Shown one piece after another: positions 1 through 5,246 of a DNA stretch of 8,340 bases. The stretch's first letter is position 1, and each line of letters starts with the position of its first letter. Origin of the DNA: CAYMCJ01 sp964388985. Its GTDB lineage: Bacteria > Patescibacteriota > Patescibacteriia > Patescibacteriales > CAYMCJ01. The DNA is taken from the NCBI GenBank assembly GCA_964388985.1, contig CAYMCJ010000046.1:1-8340 (forward strand), written 5' to 3'. The notes under the pieces were generated by a model. It saw nothing but the letters and a program-made list of their open reading frames with translations, ran no database searches and had not been told where the DNA came from. A program made the position numbers and the translations under genes.

Positions 1-11
1 CAAGGACGGGG

Positions 12-74
12 AAAGAGTTATGAGGATATGTTAAAAAAGAGTTAACATCTGTCAGATATTAGCTCTTTATTTTT
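12..74 (+). terminator. Possible intrinsic terminator of a gene left of the window
   Basis: AAAGAG (12-17) can pair with CTCTTT (63-68), enclosing an inner perfect stem ATGTTAA (28-34) / TTAACAT (42-48). The outer arm is followed by TTTATTTTT. No gene is visible in 1-97, so this would end a + strand gene lying upstream of the window. The long AT-rich stem makes it weak. It could equally be the 3' end region of the convergent methyltransferase gene. Confidence 0.35.
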
Positions 75-97
75 GATAGATAATAGATAAATAATTT

Positions 98-1300
98 TTA
101 ATTTTTTTCCAATACCACAATCTCCCGCCAAACCCTTTGGCCTTGGCGACCGTAAATAATGGTATCACGGTCGCTTAGTTTAATATCAGGATTATCTCGC
201 AAGTTTTTTGGAATAGGATTAACGATTTTAAAATCATTGAATTCCGGCGTTATACGTTCCGCGTTATGCGTTATGCGAAACGTAGGCCAAACTATTACTA
301 TTTTTCCGCCAGGCTTTAATATTTTTTTGAATTCAGTTAAGGCCTGACTATATAATTTTTCCAATTCAGGAATTATTTTGTTAATATTTATTTTTCCGCG
401 TTGCGGACCGAGATAGGGTTCGGTGATAATGGCATCAATGTAATTTGGTTTTAAAAAATTAGAAAGTTCAGAAGTGGATTTATTAAATAATTGATATTGG
501 ATATCAGATATTAGATATTTAGATTTAAGCCATTGAATATTTTTTTTCGTATTGCAGATTGCTTTTTCGGAAATATCAGAGCCAATTAGATTTTTATAAC
601 CCATAAGCATAGCTTCGGTAAGAATTGTGCCGGAACCGCAAAAGGGGTCAAGTATGAATGCGCCTTGGCGCGTTCTTACAGCAGAAAGATTTATCATGAT
701 TTGGGCTAGTTTGGGCGGCAGCATTCCTGATAAATCGTCGCGGGCTGGCCGACCGTAATCGCGGAAAGAAAGTTCTTTAAAAGGCTGAACGGCCAGAGTA
801 TGGCCAATAATAATTTTATTGTCTTGCTTAAATAATACAGCTTCTATTCCTTTATCAGTAAGCTTGTTTTGCTCCACCACTACACTGGACAAGGTTTTTT
901 CTTTGGACGTGACCCAGCGGCAACTTATGTTCTGTTCTCTTAAGTATTTTTTTATTTCCATTCCTAATTTTTTTGTATTAAATTCATTTTTTCCATAATA
1001 TGATATTCCAAATTTGAATTTGCCCTGTTTGTCTTTGGTATTTATAATTTGTTGTAGGCCATTTATTATTTTTGGCTGATTTAGTAAATTAATTTCCGCG
1101 TCAATGATTCCAATTTTAATAGTGCCGCCTATTTTTTTTATTAAAGCCGGCGCCTCAATTTTTTTATTTGTTTCCATGATAAAAATATTGTTTTGCAACC
1201 AAAATTTAAATTTATTATTTTTTTTATTCAAACCGAAAACAGCCGAAATTTCAGCTATGGATAAGGTTGGATTATTGCCTAAAATAAAAAAGTAATTCAT
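98..1300 (-). CDS. Trm11-like THUMP-domain RNA methyltransferase (COG1041 family)
   Basis: Probable SAM-dependent N2-guanine tRNA methyltransferase of the Trm11/TrmG10 type, 400 aa. Residues 1-20 (MNYFFILGNNPTLSIAEI) match the usual amino end of this family. A THUMP-like region follows, and then the linker GRPARDDLSGMLPPKLAQ (about residues 183-200). The Rossmann domain has motif I DPFCGSGT at 218-225, an acidic GSD after it, and a catalytic-loop motif TEPYLG at about 293-298 where classical enzymes have DPPY. I chose ATG at 1300. The frame stays open to a TTG at 1429, but that extension is made of GC-rich palindromes and looks like non-coding repeat. No clear Shine-Dalgarno sequence precedes 1300. 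Residues about 341-353 are encoded by a heptamer repeat (separate entry). The family is fairly certain. The exact substrate (tRNA G10 versus another RNA, or DNA) is inference. Confidence 0.85.
   Translation of the reverse strand: MNYFFILGNNPTLSIAEISAVFGLNKKNNKFKFWLQNNIFIMETNKKIEAPALIKKIGGTIKIGIIDAEINLLNQPKIINGLQQIINTKDKQGKFKFGISYYGKNEFNTKKLGMEIKKYLREQNISCRWVTSKEKTLSSVVVEQNKLTDKGIEAVLFKQDNKIIIGHTLAVQPFKELSFRDYGRPARDDLSGMLPPKLAQIMINLSAVRTRQGAFILDPFCGSGTILTEAMLMGYKNLIGSDISEKAICNTKKNIQWLKSKYLISDIQYQLFNKSTSELSNFLKPNYIDAIITEPYLGPQRGKININKIIPELEKLYSQALTEFKKILKPGGKIVIVWPTFRITHNAERITPEFNDFKIVNPIPKNLRDNPDIKLSDRDTIIYGRQGQRVWREIVVLEKN
247..277. repeat. GCGTTAT heptamer repeat inside the methyltransferase gene
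   Basis: GCGTTAT occurs at 247-253, 261-267 and 268-274, the last two in tandem and followed by GCG. Read on the coding (-) strand it gives the peptide RITHNAERITP between the LKPGGKIVIVWP strand and the carboxyl segment of the methyltransferase. This looks like a short simple-sequence element captured in frame in a surface loop. Confidence 0.6.
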
Positions 1301-1307
1301 AATATTT

Positions 1308-1372
1308 TTGCCTGTGGCAAGTCTGCCTCTGTGGCGGGTACACCCGCCCGACTGTTCCGAGACTTCGGGAAC
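1308..1372. repeat. Cluster of three GC-rich palindromes (dispersed-repeat-like)
   Basis: Three consecutive inverted repeats are present: TTGCC/GGCAA (1308-1312 / 1316-1320), GGCGGGT/ACCCGCC (1333-1339 / 1342-1348) and GTTCCGA/TCGGGAAC (1354-1360 / 1365-1372, one extra G). CTGTGGC also occurs twice. The GC content is far above the flanks. The - strand core resembles a segment in the ssb-rpsR gap (about 2770-2815), suggesting one intergenic repeat family. It lies immediately upstream of the methyltransferase start. Confidence 0.55.
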
Positions 1373-1454
1373 GGACACGGTACGAATTAAGGTTGTTTTA
1401 ACTTTAGCAAAAAGTTGCTCTTCTTGCAATAATTTTATATTTATGTTAAGGTGT

Positions 1455-1482
1455 ATTATACATTTTAATAGTAACCTTTCCA
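1455..1482 (-). promoter_or_regulatory. Candidate promoter for the methyltransferase gene
   Basis: On the - strand, a perfect -10 TATAAT (1460-1455) is preceded by a 16-base spacer and TGGAAA (1482-1477, 4 of 6 to TTGACA). It would place the transcript start about 145 bases before the ATG at 1300. The DNA is AT-rich, so the -10 alone is weak evidence. Confidence 0.3.
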
Positions 1483-1528
1483 GCCGTAATTTTTACGGCA
1501 ACCCCCGTTAGATTTAACAGGGGAAGGT
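1474..1528 (+). ncRNA. Predicted three-way-junction RNA in the rpsF leader
   Basis: Three helices close on one another with almost no unpaired junction. P1 is ACCTT (1474-1478) / AAGGT (1524-1528). P2 is GCCGTAA (1483-1489) / TTACGGC (1493-1499) with a 3-base loop. P3 is CCCC and GTTA (1503-1510) paired with TAAC and GGGG (1515-1523), with one bulged A. It sits about 65 bases before the rpsF start, next to the hairpin at 1536-1574. The fold is symmetrical enough to form from the - strand too, so it could belong to the methyltransferase leader. I recognise no known riboswitch or ribozyme core in it. Confidence 0.45.
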
Positions 1529-1535
1529 ATTCTAT

Positions 1536-1574
1536 AAATTCCCAACCGTTATAATTTAGAATACTTGGGAATTT
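1536..1574 (+). promoter_or_regulatory. rpsF leader hairpin resembling the S6:S18 autoregulatory motif
   Basis: A perfect 10-bp stem AAATTCCCAA (1536-1545) / TTGGGAATTT (1565-1574) is followed by T bases. The first three loop-side bases are CCG (1546-1548), followed by GT(T)AT, which can pair with ATAC (1561-1564) around a small loop. In many bacteria the bS6:bS18 complex binds an rpsF leader hairpin with a bulged CCG that mimics its 16S site (established for the family). Here rpsF starts 19 bases later and rpsR is in the same gene run. The stem could also act as a terminator. The upstream ATTCTA (1529-1534) is complementary to TAGAAT in the loop (1557-1562), so a pseudoknot is possible. Confidence 0.55.
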
Positions 1575-1593
1575 TTAATTAATCAATTAATCT

Positions 1594-2094
1594 ATGTCAA
1601 AAATAAAATCATCATCATCTTCTCACTATGAGTTATTATTTATTATTCCAAATAGATATACAGAAGGAGAAGCAAATTTAATAGTTGATAAAGTAAAAAA
1701 AATTATTGCTGATAATAATGGCAATATTGTTTTTAGTGAAGATTGGGGGAAAAAACATTTGGCTTATAAAATAGGCGGCTACAGCCATGGATATTATAGT
1801 TTGCTTGAATTTAGTTTAAAGGGGAATGAGTTAGAAAAAGTAAATAGCACGTTAAAAATGTCCAACGAAATTTTACGCCATCAGATAATAAAAAAAGCGG
1901 TCAAGACGGAACAGCAGATAGAAGAAGAAAAAAAGATAGCGGAAAAAATCGCTAAAAAAGCGGTTAAAAAGGAAAAAGATAAAGACAAGAGGATAGACAA
2001 AAATAAAGACAAAGATAAAGATAAGGGAAAGATGGAATTAAAAGATTTGGATAAAAGATTGGATAGAATTTTAGATACAGACGACCTTTTATAA
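1594..2094 (+). CDS. rpsF: Small-subunit ribosomal protein bS6
   Basis: Component of the 30S platform, where it binds 16S rRNA together with bS18. The 166-aa product begins with a short Ser/Lys stretch. It then has the ferredoxin-like S6 core at about residues 11-108: YELLFIIPNRYTEGEANLIVDKV, then GNIVFSEDWGKKHLAYKIGGYSHGYY with the typical WGKKxLAYxI signature, then a strand ending in LKMSNEILRHQII. The carboxyl 55 residues are a low-complexity Lys/Glu/Asp extension with KDKDKDK runs, ending in KDLDKRLDRILDTDDLL. Such tails are common in Parcubacteria bS6 and make it longer than the ~100-aa core. It is first in the run rpsF-ssb-rpsR-efp. No Shine-Dalgarno is visible before the ATG, and translation may be governed by the leader hairpin at 1536-1574. 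Confidence 0.95.
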   Translation: MSKIKSSSSSHYELLFIIPNRYTEGEANLIVDKVKKIIADNNGNIVFSEDWGKKHLAYKIGGYSHGYYSLLEFSLKGNELEKVNSTLKMSNEILRHQIIKKAVKTEQQIEEEKKIAEKIAKKAVKKEKDKDKRIDKNKDKDKDKGKMELKDLDKRLDRILDTDDLL

Positions 2095-2189
2095 TAAAAC
2101 AACAATTTAATTATATAATGTTTATAATTAATTATTTATTCGTTATTATTCATTGAAGACAAAATGTATAATTGCGAAAATAAAAATGT

Positions 2190-2669
2190 ATGAATTTAAA
2201 CAAAGCAATGATTATTGGAAATTTAACCAGAGACCCCGAAGTAAGAACCACTCCAACCGGGCAAACAGTGGCTACGTTTGGAGTAGCAACAAATTTTATC
2301 TGGACAGACCAGCAGGGGCAAAAGCAGGAAAAAGTGGAATTTCATAATGTTGTTGCCTGGAGAAGGTTGGCTGAAATTTGCGGCCAGTATTTACGCAAAG
2401 GCTCAAAAGTCTATATTGAAGGCAGGTTGCAGACCCGCGATTGGGTTGGGCAGGATAATGTTAAGCGTTATCGAACCGAAATTGTGGCTGATAATATGAT
2501 TATGTTGGACCGGGCCGGCGGAGCGGCTCCAATGTCAAATGAACAGCCGCCAGTCCCGGAAGAAGGAGCAGTAGCGTCAAGCGAACCGGTTATTGACGTG
2601 GACGAACCGGTTGGCGGGGAGTCAAATCCGACCGAGGAAGACATAAAAGTTGAGAATATCCCATTTTAA
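2190..2669 (+). CDS. ssb: Single-stranded DNA-binding protein
   Basis: Binds and protects single-stranded DNA in replication, recombination and repair, and recruits partners through its tail. The 159-aa product has an OB fold at about residues 1-107: MNLNKAMIIGNLTRDPEVR, then TPTGQTVATFGVATN, KVEFHNVVAWRRLAEICGQYLRKGSKVYIEGRL and YRTEIVADNMIML. A Pro/Glu/Gly-rich flexible linker follows, and the acidic tip is EDIKVENIPF, matching the conserved (D/E)-rich xIPF end. It sits between rpsF and rpsR, the classical bacterial order. The 95-base gap before it is very AT-rich. It contains TATAAT at 2114-2119 and again at 2167-2172, the latter only 17 bases before the ATG, but no convincing -35. No Shine-Dalgarno is visible. 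Confidence 0.97.
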   Translation: MNLNKAMIIGNLTRDPEVRTTPTGQTVATFGVATNFIWTDQQGQKQEKVEFHNVVAWRRLAEICGQYLRKGSKVYIEGRLQTRDWVGQDNVKRYRTEIVADNMIMLDRAGGAAPMSNEQPPVPEEGAVASSEPVIDVDEPVGGESNPTEEDIKVENIPF

Positions 2670-2674
2670 AGTTG

Positions 2675-2820
2675 TTTTTTGCTATCGCAAAAAAGCCCCT
2701 CTACAAATGCGGCATATGCGAATTAACGTTATTGCTTCGCGAGCCCTTTCTGTTTCGCTTAAGTGGGATGATATACCCGCCAGATAGTTCGCCTCTGCGG
2801 TAGAGTGGGCGTGGTGCGAA
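2675..2820. repeat. Repeat-like intergenic segment between ssb and rpsR
   Basis: This stretch separates ssb from rpsR and is richer in GC than the surrounding gaps. It opens with a perfect hairpin TTTTTTGC-TATC-GCAAAAAA (2675-2694). GCGAA (2718-2722) can pair with TTCGC nearby, and then come CCCGCC near 2778 and CCTCTGCGGTAGAGTGGGCG near 2792-2811, which can fold. Its - strand (CCGCAGAGGCGAACTAT) resembles the palindrome cluster at 1308-1372 (CCACAGAGGCAGACTTG). An open - strand frame crosses it but runs into rpsR and is judged spurious. Likely a degenerate dispersed repeat. The first hairpin could attenuate transcription. Confidence 0.45.
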
Positions 2821-2864
2821 CATAAATAAGAACAAGAAAAATAAAATATTTTTATATTTTTAAT

Positions 2865-3089
2865 ATGGAAAATCAAACAATTAAAAAACCAAAAGAATGT
2901 TATTTTTGCGCCAATAATATTAAAGAAGTTGATTATAAGGATATTAATACTTTGCGCCGTTTTATTAATTTTCATCAGAAGATTTTACCGAAAAAAAGAA
3001 CCGGCACTTGTTCCTGGCACCAGAGAAAGCTGGCTATTGCGATTAAAAGAGCGCGGATGATTGCCTTATTGCCGTTTGTGCATAAATAG
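2865..3089 (+). CDS. rpsR: Small-subunit ribosomal protein bS18
   Basis: 30S platform protein that forms a heterodimer with bS6. The 74-aa length is typical. It has the S18 signature KECYFCANNIKEVDYKDINTLRRFI and carboxyl RTGTCSWHQRKLAIAIKRARMIALLPF. Cys12, Cys15, Cys49 and His52 form the CxxC...CxxH pattern of the zinc-containing (C+) form of bS18, which many bacteria have lost. It follows ssb after a 195-base repeat-bearing gap and is followed 73 bases later by efp. No clear Shine-Dalgarno precedes the ATG. The usual next gene, rplI, is absent. Confidence 0.97.
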   Translation: MENQTIKKPKECYFCANNIKEVDYKDINTLRRFINFHQKILPKKRTGTCSWHQRKLAIAIKRARMIALLPFVHK

Positions 3090-3097
3090 AATCACAA

Positions 3098-3153
3098 AAC
3101 ATAAAACATGCAACACGAAACAAAAAATTGTTGCAGGTTGTATGTTTTATGTT
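3098..3153 (+). other. Long hairpin in the rpsR-efp gap
   Basis: The 17-base arms AACATAAAACATGCAAC (3098-3114) and GTTGTATGTTTTATGTT (3137-3153) pair throughout, with one G-U pair, around a 22-base loop. Inside, GCAAC could instead pair with GTTGC (3130-3134). No T tract follows, so it is not a standard terminator. It ends 9 bases before the efp start and could affect efp translation or mRNA stability. Confidence 0.55.
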
Positions 3154-3162
3154 GTAGCCCGT

Positions 3163-3720
3163 ATGTTATCATTAAATGAAATTAAAATTGGCAAAGTTAT
3201 TGAAGTAAATAACGAGCCTTATATTATAACAAAAACAGACCATCACAAAATGGGCCGGGGAGGGGCGGTTTTAAAAGTTAAATTAAGAAATTTAATCAGC
3301 GGCAATGTTTTGGAAAAGACTTTTCAGGGAAGCGACAAGGCCCAGGAAGCGGAAACGGAAAAAAAGAAAGTAAATTATTTATACAAAGACGAGGAAAAAG
3401 TTTATTTTATGGATAACCAGACCTATGAGCAGTTTGAATTGCTTTTGGACAGTATCGGAGAAAGCCGGAAATTTTTAAAAGACGGGACTGATGTTGATGT
3501 TTTATATTTTAAAAATAAACCGGTAGCCATTGAGCTTCCGGTTAAAATGAATTTTAAAGTTATTAGCGCGCCGCCGGGAGTAAAGGGCAACTCGGCCGGC
3601 AATGTGACTAAACAGGTAGAGCTGGAAACCGGAACGACATTAAACGTGCCGATGTTTATTAATGAAGGCGATATTGTTAAAATAAATACGGAAACCGGAG
3701 AGTATGTGGAAAGAGCATAG
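3163..3720 (+). CDS. efp: Translation elongation factor P
   Basis: EF-P enters the ribosomal E site and relieves stalling at consecutive prolines. The 185-aa product matches the family length when started at ATG 3163 (MLSLNEIKIGKVIEV). An open frame reaches back to 3061, but it overlaps rpsR and crosses a hairpin, so it is rejected. Domain I (residues 1-65) carries the tip loop HHKMGRGGA, followed by VLKVKLRNLISGNVLEKTF. Domains II and III (about 66-185) contain the family signature APPGVKGNSAGNVTKQVELETG and end in GEYVERA. The residue aligned with the modified Lys34 of E. coli is Arg32. Arg at this place is known from EarP (rhamnosylated) EF-Ps but no modification gene is in the window. No Shine-Dalgarno is visible. 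Confidence 0.96.
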   Translation: MLSLNEIKIGKVIEVNNEPYIITKTDHHKMGRGGAVLKVKLRNLISGNVLEKTFQGSDKAQEAETEKKKVNYLYKDEEKVYFMDNQTYEQFELLLDSIGESRKFLKDGTDVDVLYFKNKPVAIELPVKMNFKVISAPPGVKGNSAGNVTKQVELETGTTLNVPMFINEGDIVKINTETGEYVERA

Positions 3721-3819
3721 TACACAAACACAAATAAGACGAAAATATACGAAAAAAACGAATGATGGTTATTAAAAATATTTATCAAAACGATTTTTAA
3801 AATAGTATTTTAGTTTTTT
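3721..3819 (+). terminator. Weak AT-rich hairpin after efp, with degenerate ACGAA-type repeats
   Basis: Just after the efp stop come short degenerate units (CACAAA, AAGACGAAAA, TACGAAAA, AACGAAT; about 3722-3762). Then TTAAAAAT (3772-3779) can pair with ATTTTTAA (3793-3800), with TTTTTT at 3814-3819. The stem is all A/T, so termination here is only a guess. The rest of the gap to 3912 shows no convincing promoter. Confidence 0.25.
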
Positions 3820-3912
3820 ATATTAAATTTGTTCGTTTAAAAAAAATTTTAAAATTCAGCGTTAAAGTTTTTAGACCTTTTATTAAAATCCGTAGAAGAA
3901 AGGAGATAGGAA

Positions 3913-4737
3913 ATGAAAAAGATAAGTATTTTTTTGTGTCTTCTTATTTTTGTCAGTTGGTCATTGATATTTACTGCTAGGGCCGGTTCTACATTTTATT
4001 ACGTCAAAGCCAAAGGAGGTTTGTATGTTTATGACCCAGACGACAAAGTTTTAGAAGAGAATCCATACAACCCCAATTATCCCCGTCGGCAGAAAATTTG
4101 GACGGATAAACCCTGGAATTTAAATATAACGGAGGGGGTCGGGCGAGCTGGGGACAAGATTAAGATTAAGTACAGTCCTCCGCCCGGCAGATTTGACAAA
4201 AATTGGACTGGTTGGGTGGTTTCAAAATATCTGAAAAGAGTTACGGATTTTTGTAATATTAGATTCATCGTTCCGCTCTCTGAAAGTGTTGAAGTAATTT
4301 TAGTTCATGGGAAGCCTGGTTATTTTTCCGAATTAAGGTCTGGCGAAGTTCATGTTGATGGCGGTTGGCGCAAAGGAGCGGTTTTAATAACCGGTCGGAT
4401 AGTTAACGGTTGGGTGGAAATTTTAGGCCGGAAAGTTTGTTTTCCCGACAGGAGTTGGGTTTTCAGCGAGGACCATATATTCCCCGGTTGGATTTGGGGA
4501 GAATATGTCGGCGTGGCCGTGGACTCGGAATACATAAAATTTCGCCGGCCAGTGATTTATCAGACTTTGGGCTATAATGTTCATGCCCGGGGGAAGCCGA
4601 TAATTATATCCAAAATTTTGGGTACTTATCAAAGAAAAGGTTTTAAAGTAAAGATAATCGGCCAAAAGGGAAGCTGGCTTTTAACCGATAAGGGGAAGTG
4701 GGTGTTTAAGGAATTATTAAAGCTGGTTTCAGATTGA
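3913..4737 (+). CDS. Secreted protein with SH3-like modules
   Basis: 274-aa exported protein of unknown role. Residues 1-24 are a clear signal peptide (MKK, hydrophobic core, cleavage after ARA at 22-24). The mature part looks like repeated bacterial SH3-like beta modules, each ending in a Trp-Val/Ile strand with an aromatic or Leu-rich close: GWVVSKYLKRV (100-110), GWIWGEYVGV (192-201) and KWVFKELLKLV (262-272). The last module, from about 219, has the order YNVHARG...ILGTY...KVKIIGQKGSWLLTDKGKW typical of SH3b domains. Mature Cys114 and Cys176 could form a disulfide. SH3b domains often bind peptidoglycan or peptides, so a cell-envelope role is plausible but inferred. The start is fixed by AAGGAG (3900-3905), 7 bases before the ATG. 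It is followed after 18 bases by a small gene and may be co-transcribed with it. I do not recognise a named family. Confidence 0.8.
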   Translation: MKKISIFLCLLIFVSWSLIFTARAGSTFYYVKAKGGLYVYDPDDKVLEENPYNPNYPRRQKIWTDKPWNLNITEGVGRAGDKIKIKYSPPPGRFDKNWTGWVVSKYLKRVTDFCNIRFIVPLSESVEVILVHGKPGYFSELRSGEVHVDGGWRKGAVLITGRIVNGWVEILGRKVCFPDRSWVFSEDHIFPGWIWGEYVGVAVDSEYIKFRRPVIYQTLGYNVHARGKPIIISKILGTYQRKGFKVKIIGQKGSWLLTDKGKWVFKELLKLVSD

Positions 4738-4755
4738 GGGAGGATATGTTATGTT

Positions 4756-4938
4756 ATGGAGATTAGTTTAAAAGCCTTGGAAATATATTTTAATTCCAGG
4801 CCCGAGCTTATGCCTATCAGGGAAATGGTCATGAGAAAAGTCTGGAGATTGGCCAAAAAAGGCAGAGTTTCTTTGTTAGTACTTGAAAGATTTAAGAAAT
4901 ATTTTACAACAGATTTTTTGAGAAAAAATACAATTTGA
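4756..4938 (+). CDS. Small basic helical protein, unknown function
   Basis: 60-aa product with no family I recognise. It reads as two amphipathic helical stretches (ISLKALEIYFNSRPELMPIREMVMRKVWRLAKK and VSLLVLERFKKYFTTDFLRKN) with a strong positive charge and no membrane segment. GGGAGGA (4738-4744) serves as Shine-Dalgarno. Of the three ATGs that follow (4746, 4751, 4756, all in different frames), only 4756 opens this reading frame, and its spacing is slightly long. It begins 18 bases after the secreted-protein stop, suggesting one operon. A DNA- or RNA-binding role would fit the charge but nothing shows it. Confidence 0.55.
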   Translation: MEISLKALEIYFNSRPELMPIREMVMRKVWRLAKKGRVSLLVLERFKKYFTTDFLRKNTI

Positions 4939-4966
4939 CAGGCAACAAGAGAGTGTCTGCTATATT
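4935..4966 (+). promoter_or_regulatory. Promoter of the 50-aa gene
   Basis: A perfect -35 TTGACA (4935-4940) overlaps the stop of the previous gene. An extended -10, TGCTATATT (TG at 4958-4959, TATATT 4961-4966), follows after a long 20-base spacer. The predicted start is close to 4973, only a few bases before the AGGAGG ribosome-binding site, giving a very short leader. The spacer length lowers certainty. Confidence 0.5.
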
Positions 4967-4992
4967 GGCTATTCAAAAAAGGAGGGTGGCAG

Positions 4993-5145
4993 ATGTATTC
5001 TCATATATTCCTTGATAACGAGGGAAAGCCCCTAAATATCTACGTCGAAATAGACGGGGAAGGTGAGGTCAGAATTTCGGGGGTTGGCGTTAAAAAAGTG
5101 AAAATAATGAAAGGAAGAGAAAAAGAAGTGGAGGTTAAACTATAA
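4993..5145 (+). CDS. Small beta-rich protein, unknown function
   Basis: 50-aa product (MYSHIFLDNEGKPLNIYVEI..., ending EKEVEVKL) that I do not recognise. The pattern of short alternating hydrophobic strands separated by Gly, Asn or Asp (IYVEIDGEGEVRISGVGVKKVKIM) suggests a small beta sheet with a charged carboxyl end. It is short enough to be missed by length cut-offs. Support for expression is unusually good for its size: a near-perfect AGGAGG (4980-4985) 7 bases before ATG, a candidate promoter at 4935-4966, and an intrinsic terminator starting at the stop codon. Its closeness to the 60-aa gene and the secreted SH3-like protein suggests a shared function, which is inference. Confidence 0.7.
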   Translation: MYSHIFLDNEGKPLNIYVEIDGEGEVRISGVGVKKVKIMKGREKEVEVKL

Positions 5146-5174
5146 AGCCCCTGGCTAAACCAGAGGCTCTTTTT
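5146..5174 (+). terminator. Intrinsic terminator after the 50-aa gene
   Basis: AGCC-c-CTGG (5146-5154) pairs with CCAG-a-GGCT (5160-5168), one internal mismatch, around the loop CTAAA. CTTTTTATTT follows. It begins at the base after the TAA stop. Confidence 0.85.
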
Positions 5175-5187
5175 ATTTATGAAAGAT

Positions 5188-5229
5188 GTCGGACAATTTG
5201 CTCCAAATTGGCCGACTATTTATTTTTTT
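5188..5229 (+). terminator. Second intrinsic terminator, between convergent genes
   Basis: GTCGG-a-CAATTTG (5188-5200) pairs with CAAATTG-g-CCGAC (5204-5216), one mismatch, around CTC. TATTTATTTTTTT follows on the + strand. It lies about 30 bases beyond the recA stop on the other strand, so the stem may also end recA transcription, although the - strand T tract (ATCTTT) is short. Confidence 0.7.
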
Positions 5230-5246
5230 AATTTTAAAGTTATAAA

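Noticed and set aside
1301..1429. Amino extension of the Trm11-like protein from a TTG start at 1429
   Set aside because: It crosses the GC-rich palindromes, has no family similarity, and the known amino end (MNYFFILGNNP) begins at 1300.
2675..2694. Intrinsic terminator after ssb
   Set aside because: The hairpin is a T-run/A-run stem with only two GC pairs and no following T tract. Kept only as part of the repeat segment.
2682..2975. 97-codon frame on the - strand between ssb and rpsR
   Set aside because: It overlaps the conserved rpsR gene and otherwise reads repeat-like intergenic DNA. No ribosome-binding site or recognisable domain.
3061..3162. Amino extension of EF-P from an ATG at 3061
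   Set aside because: It overlaps the end of rpsR in another frame and crosses the 17-bp hairpin. The EF-P family begins at MLSLNEIK.
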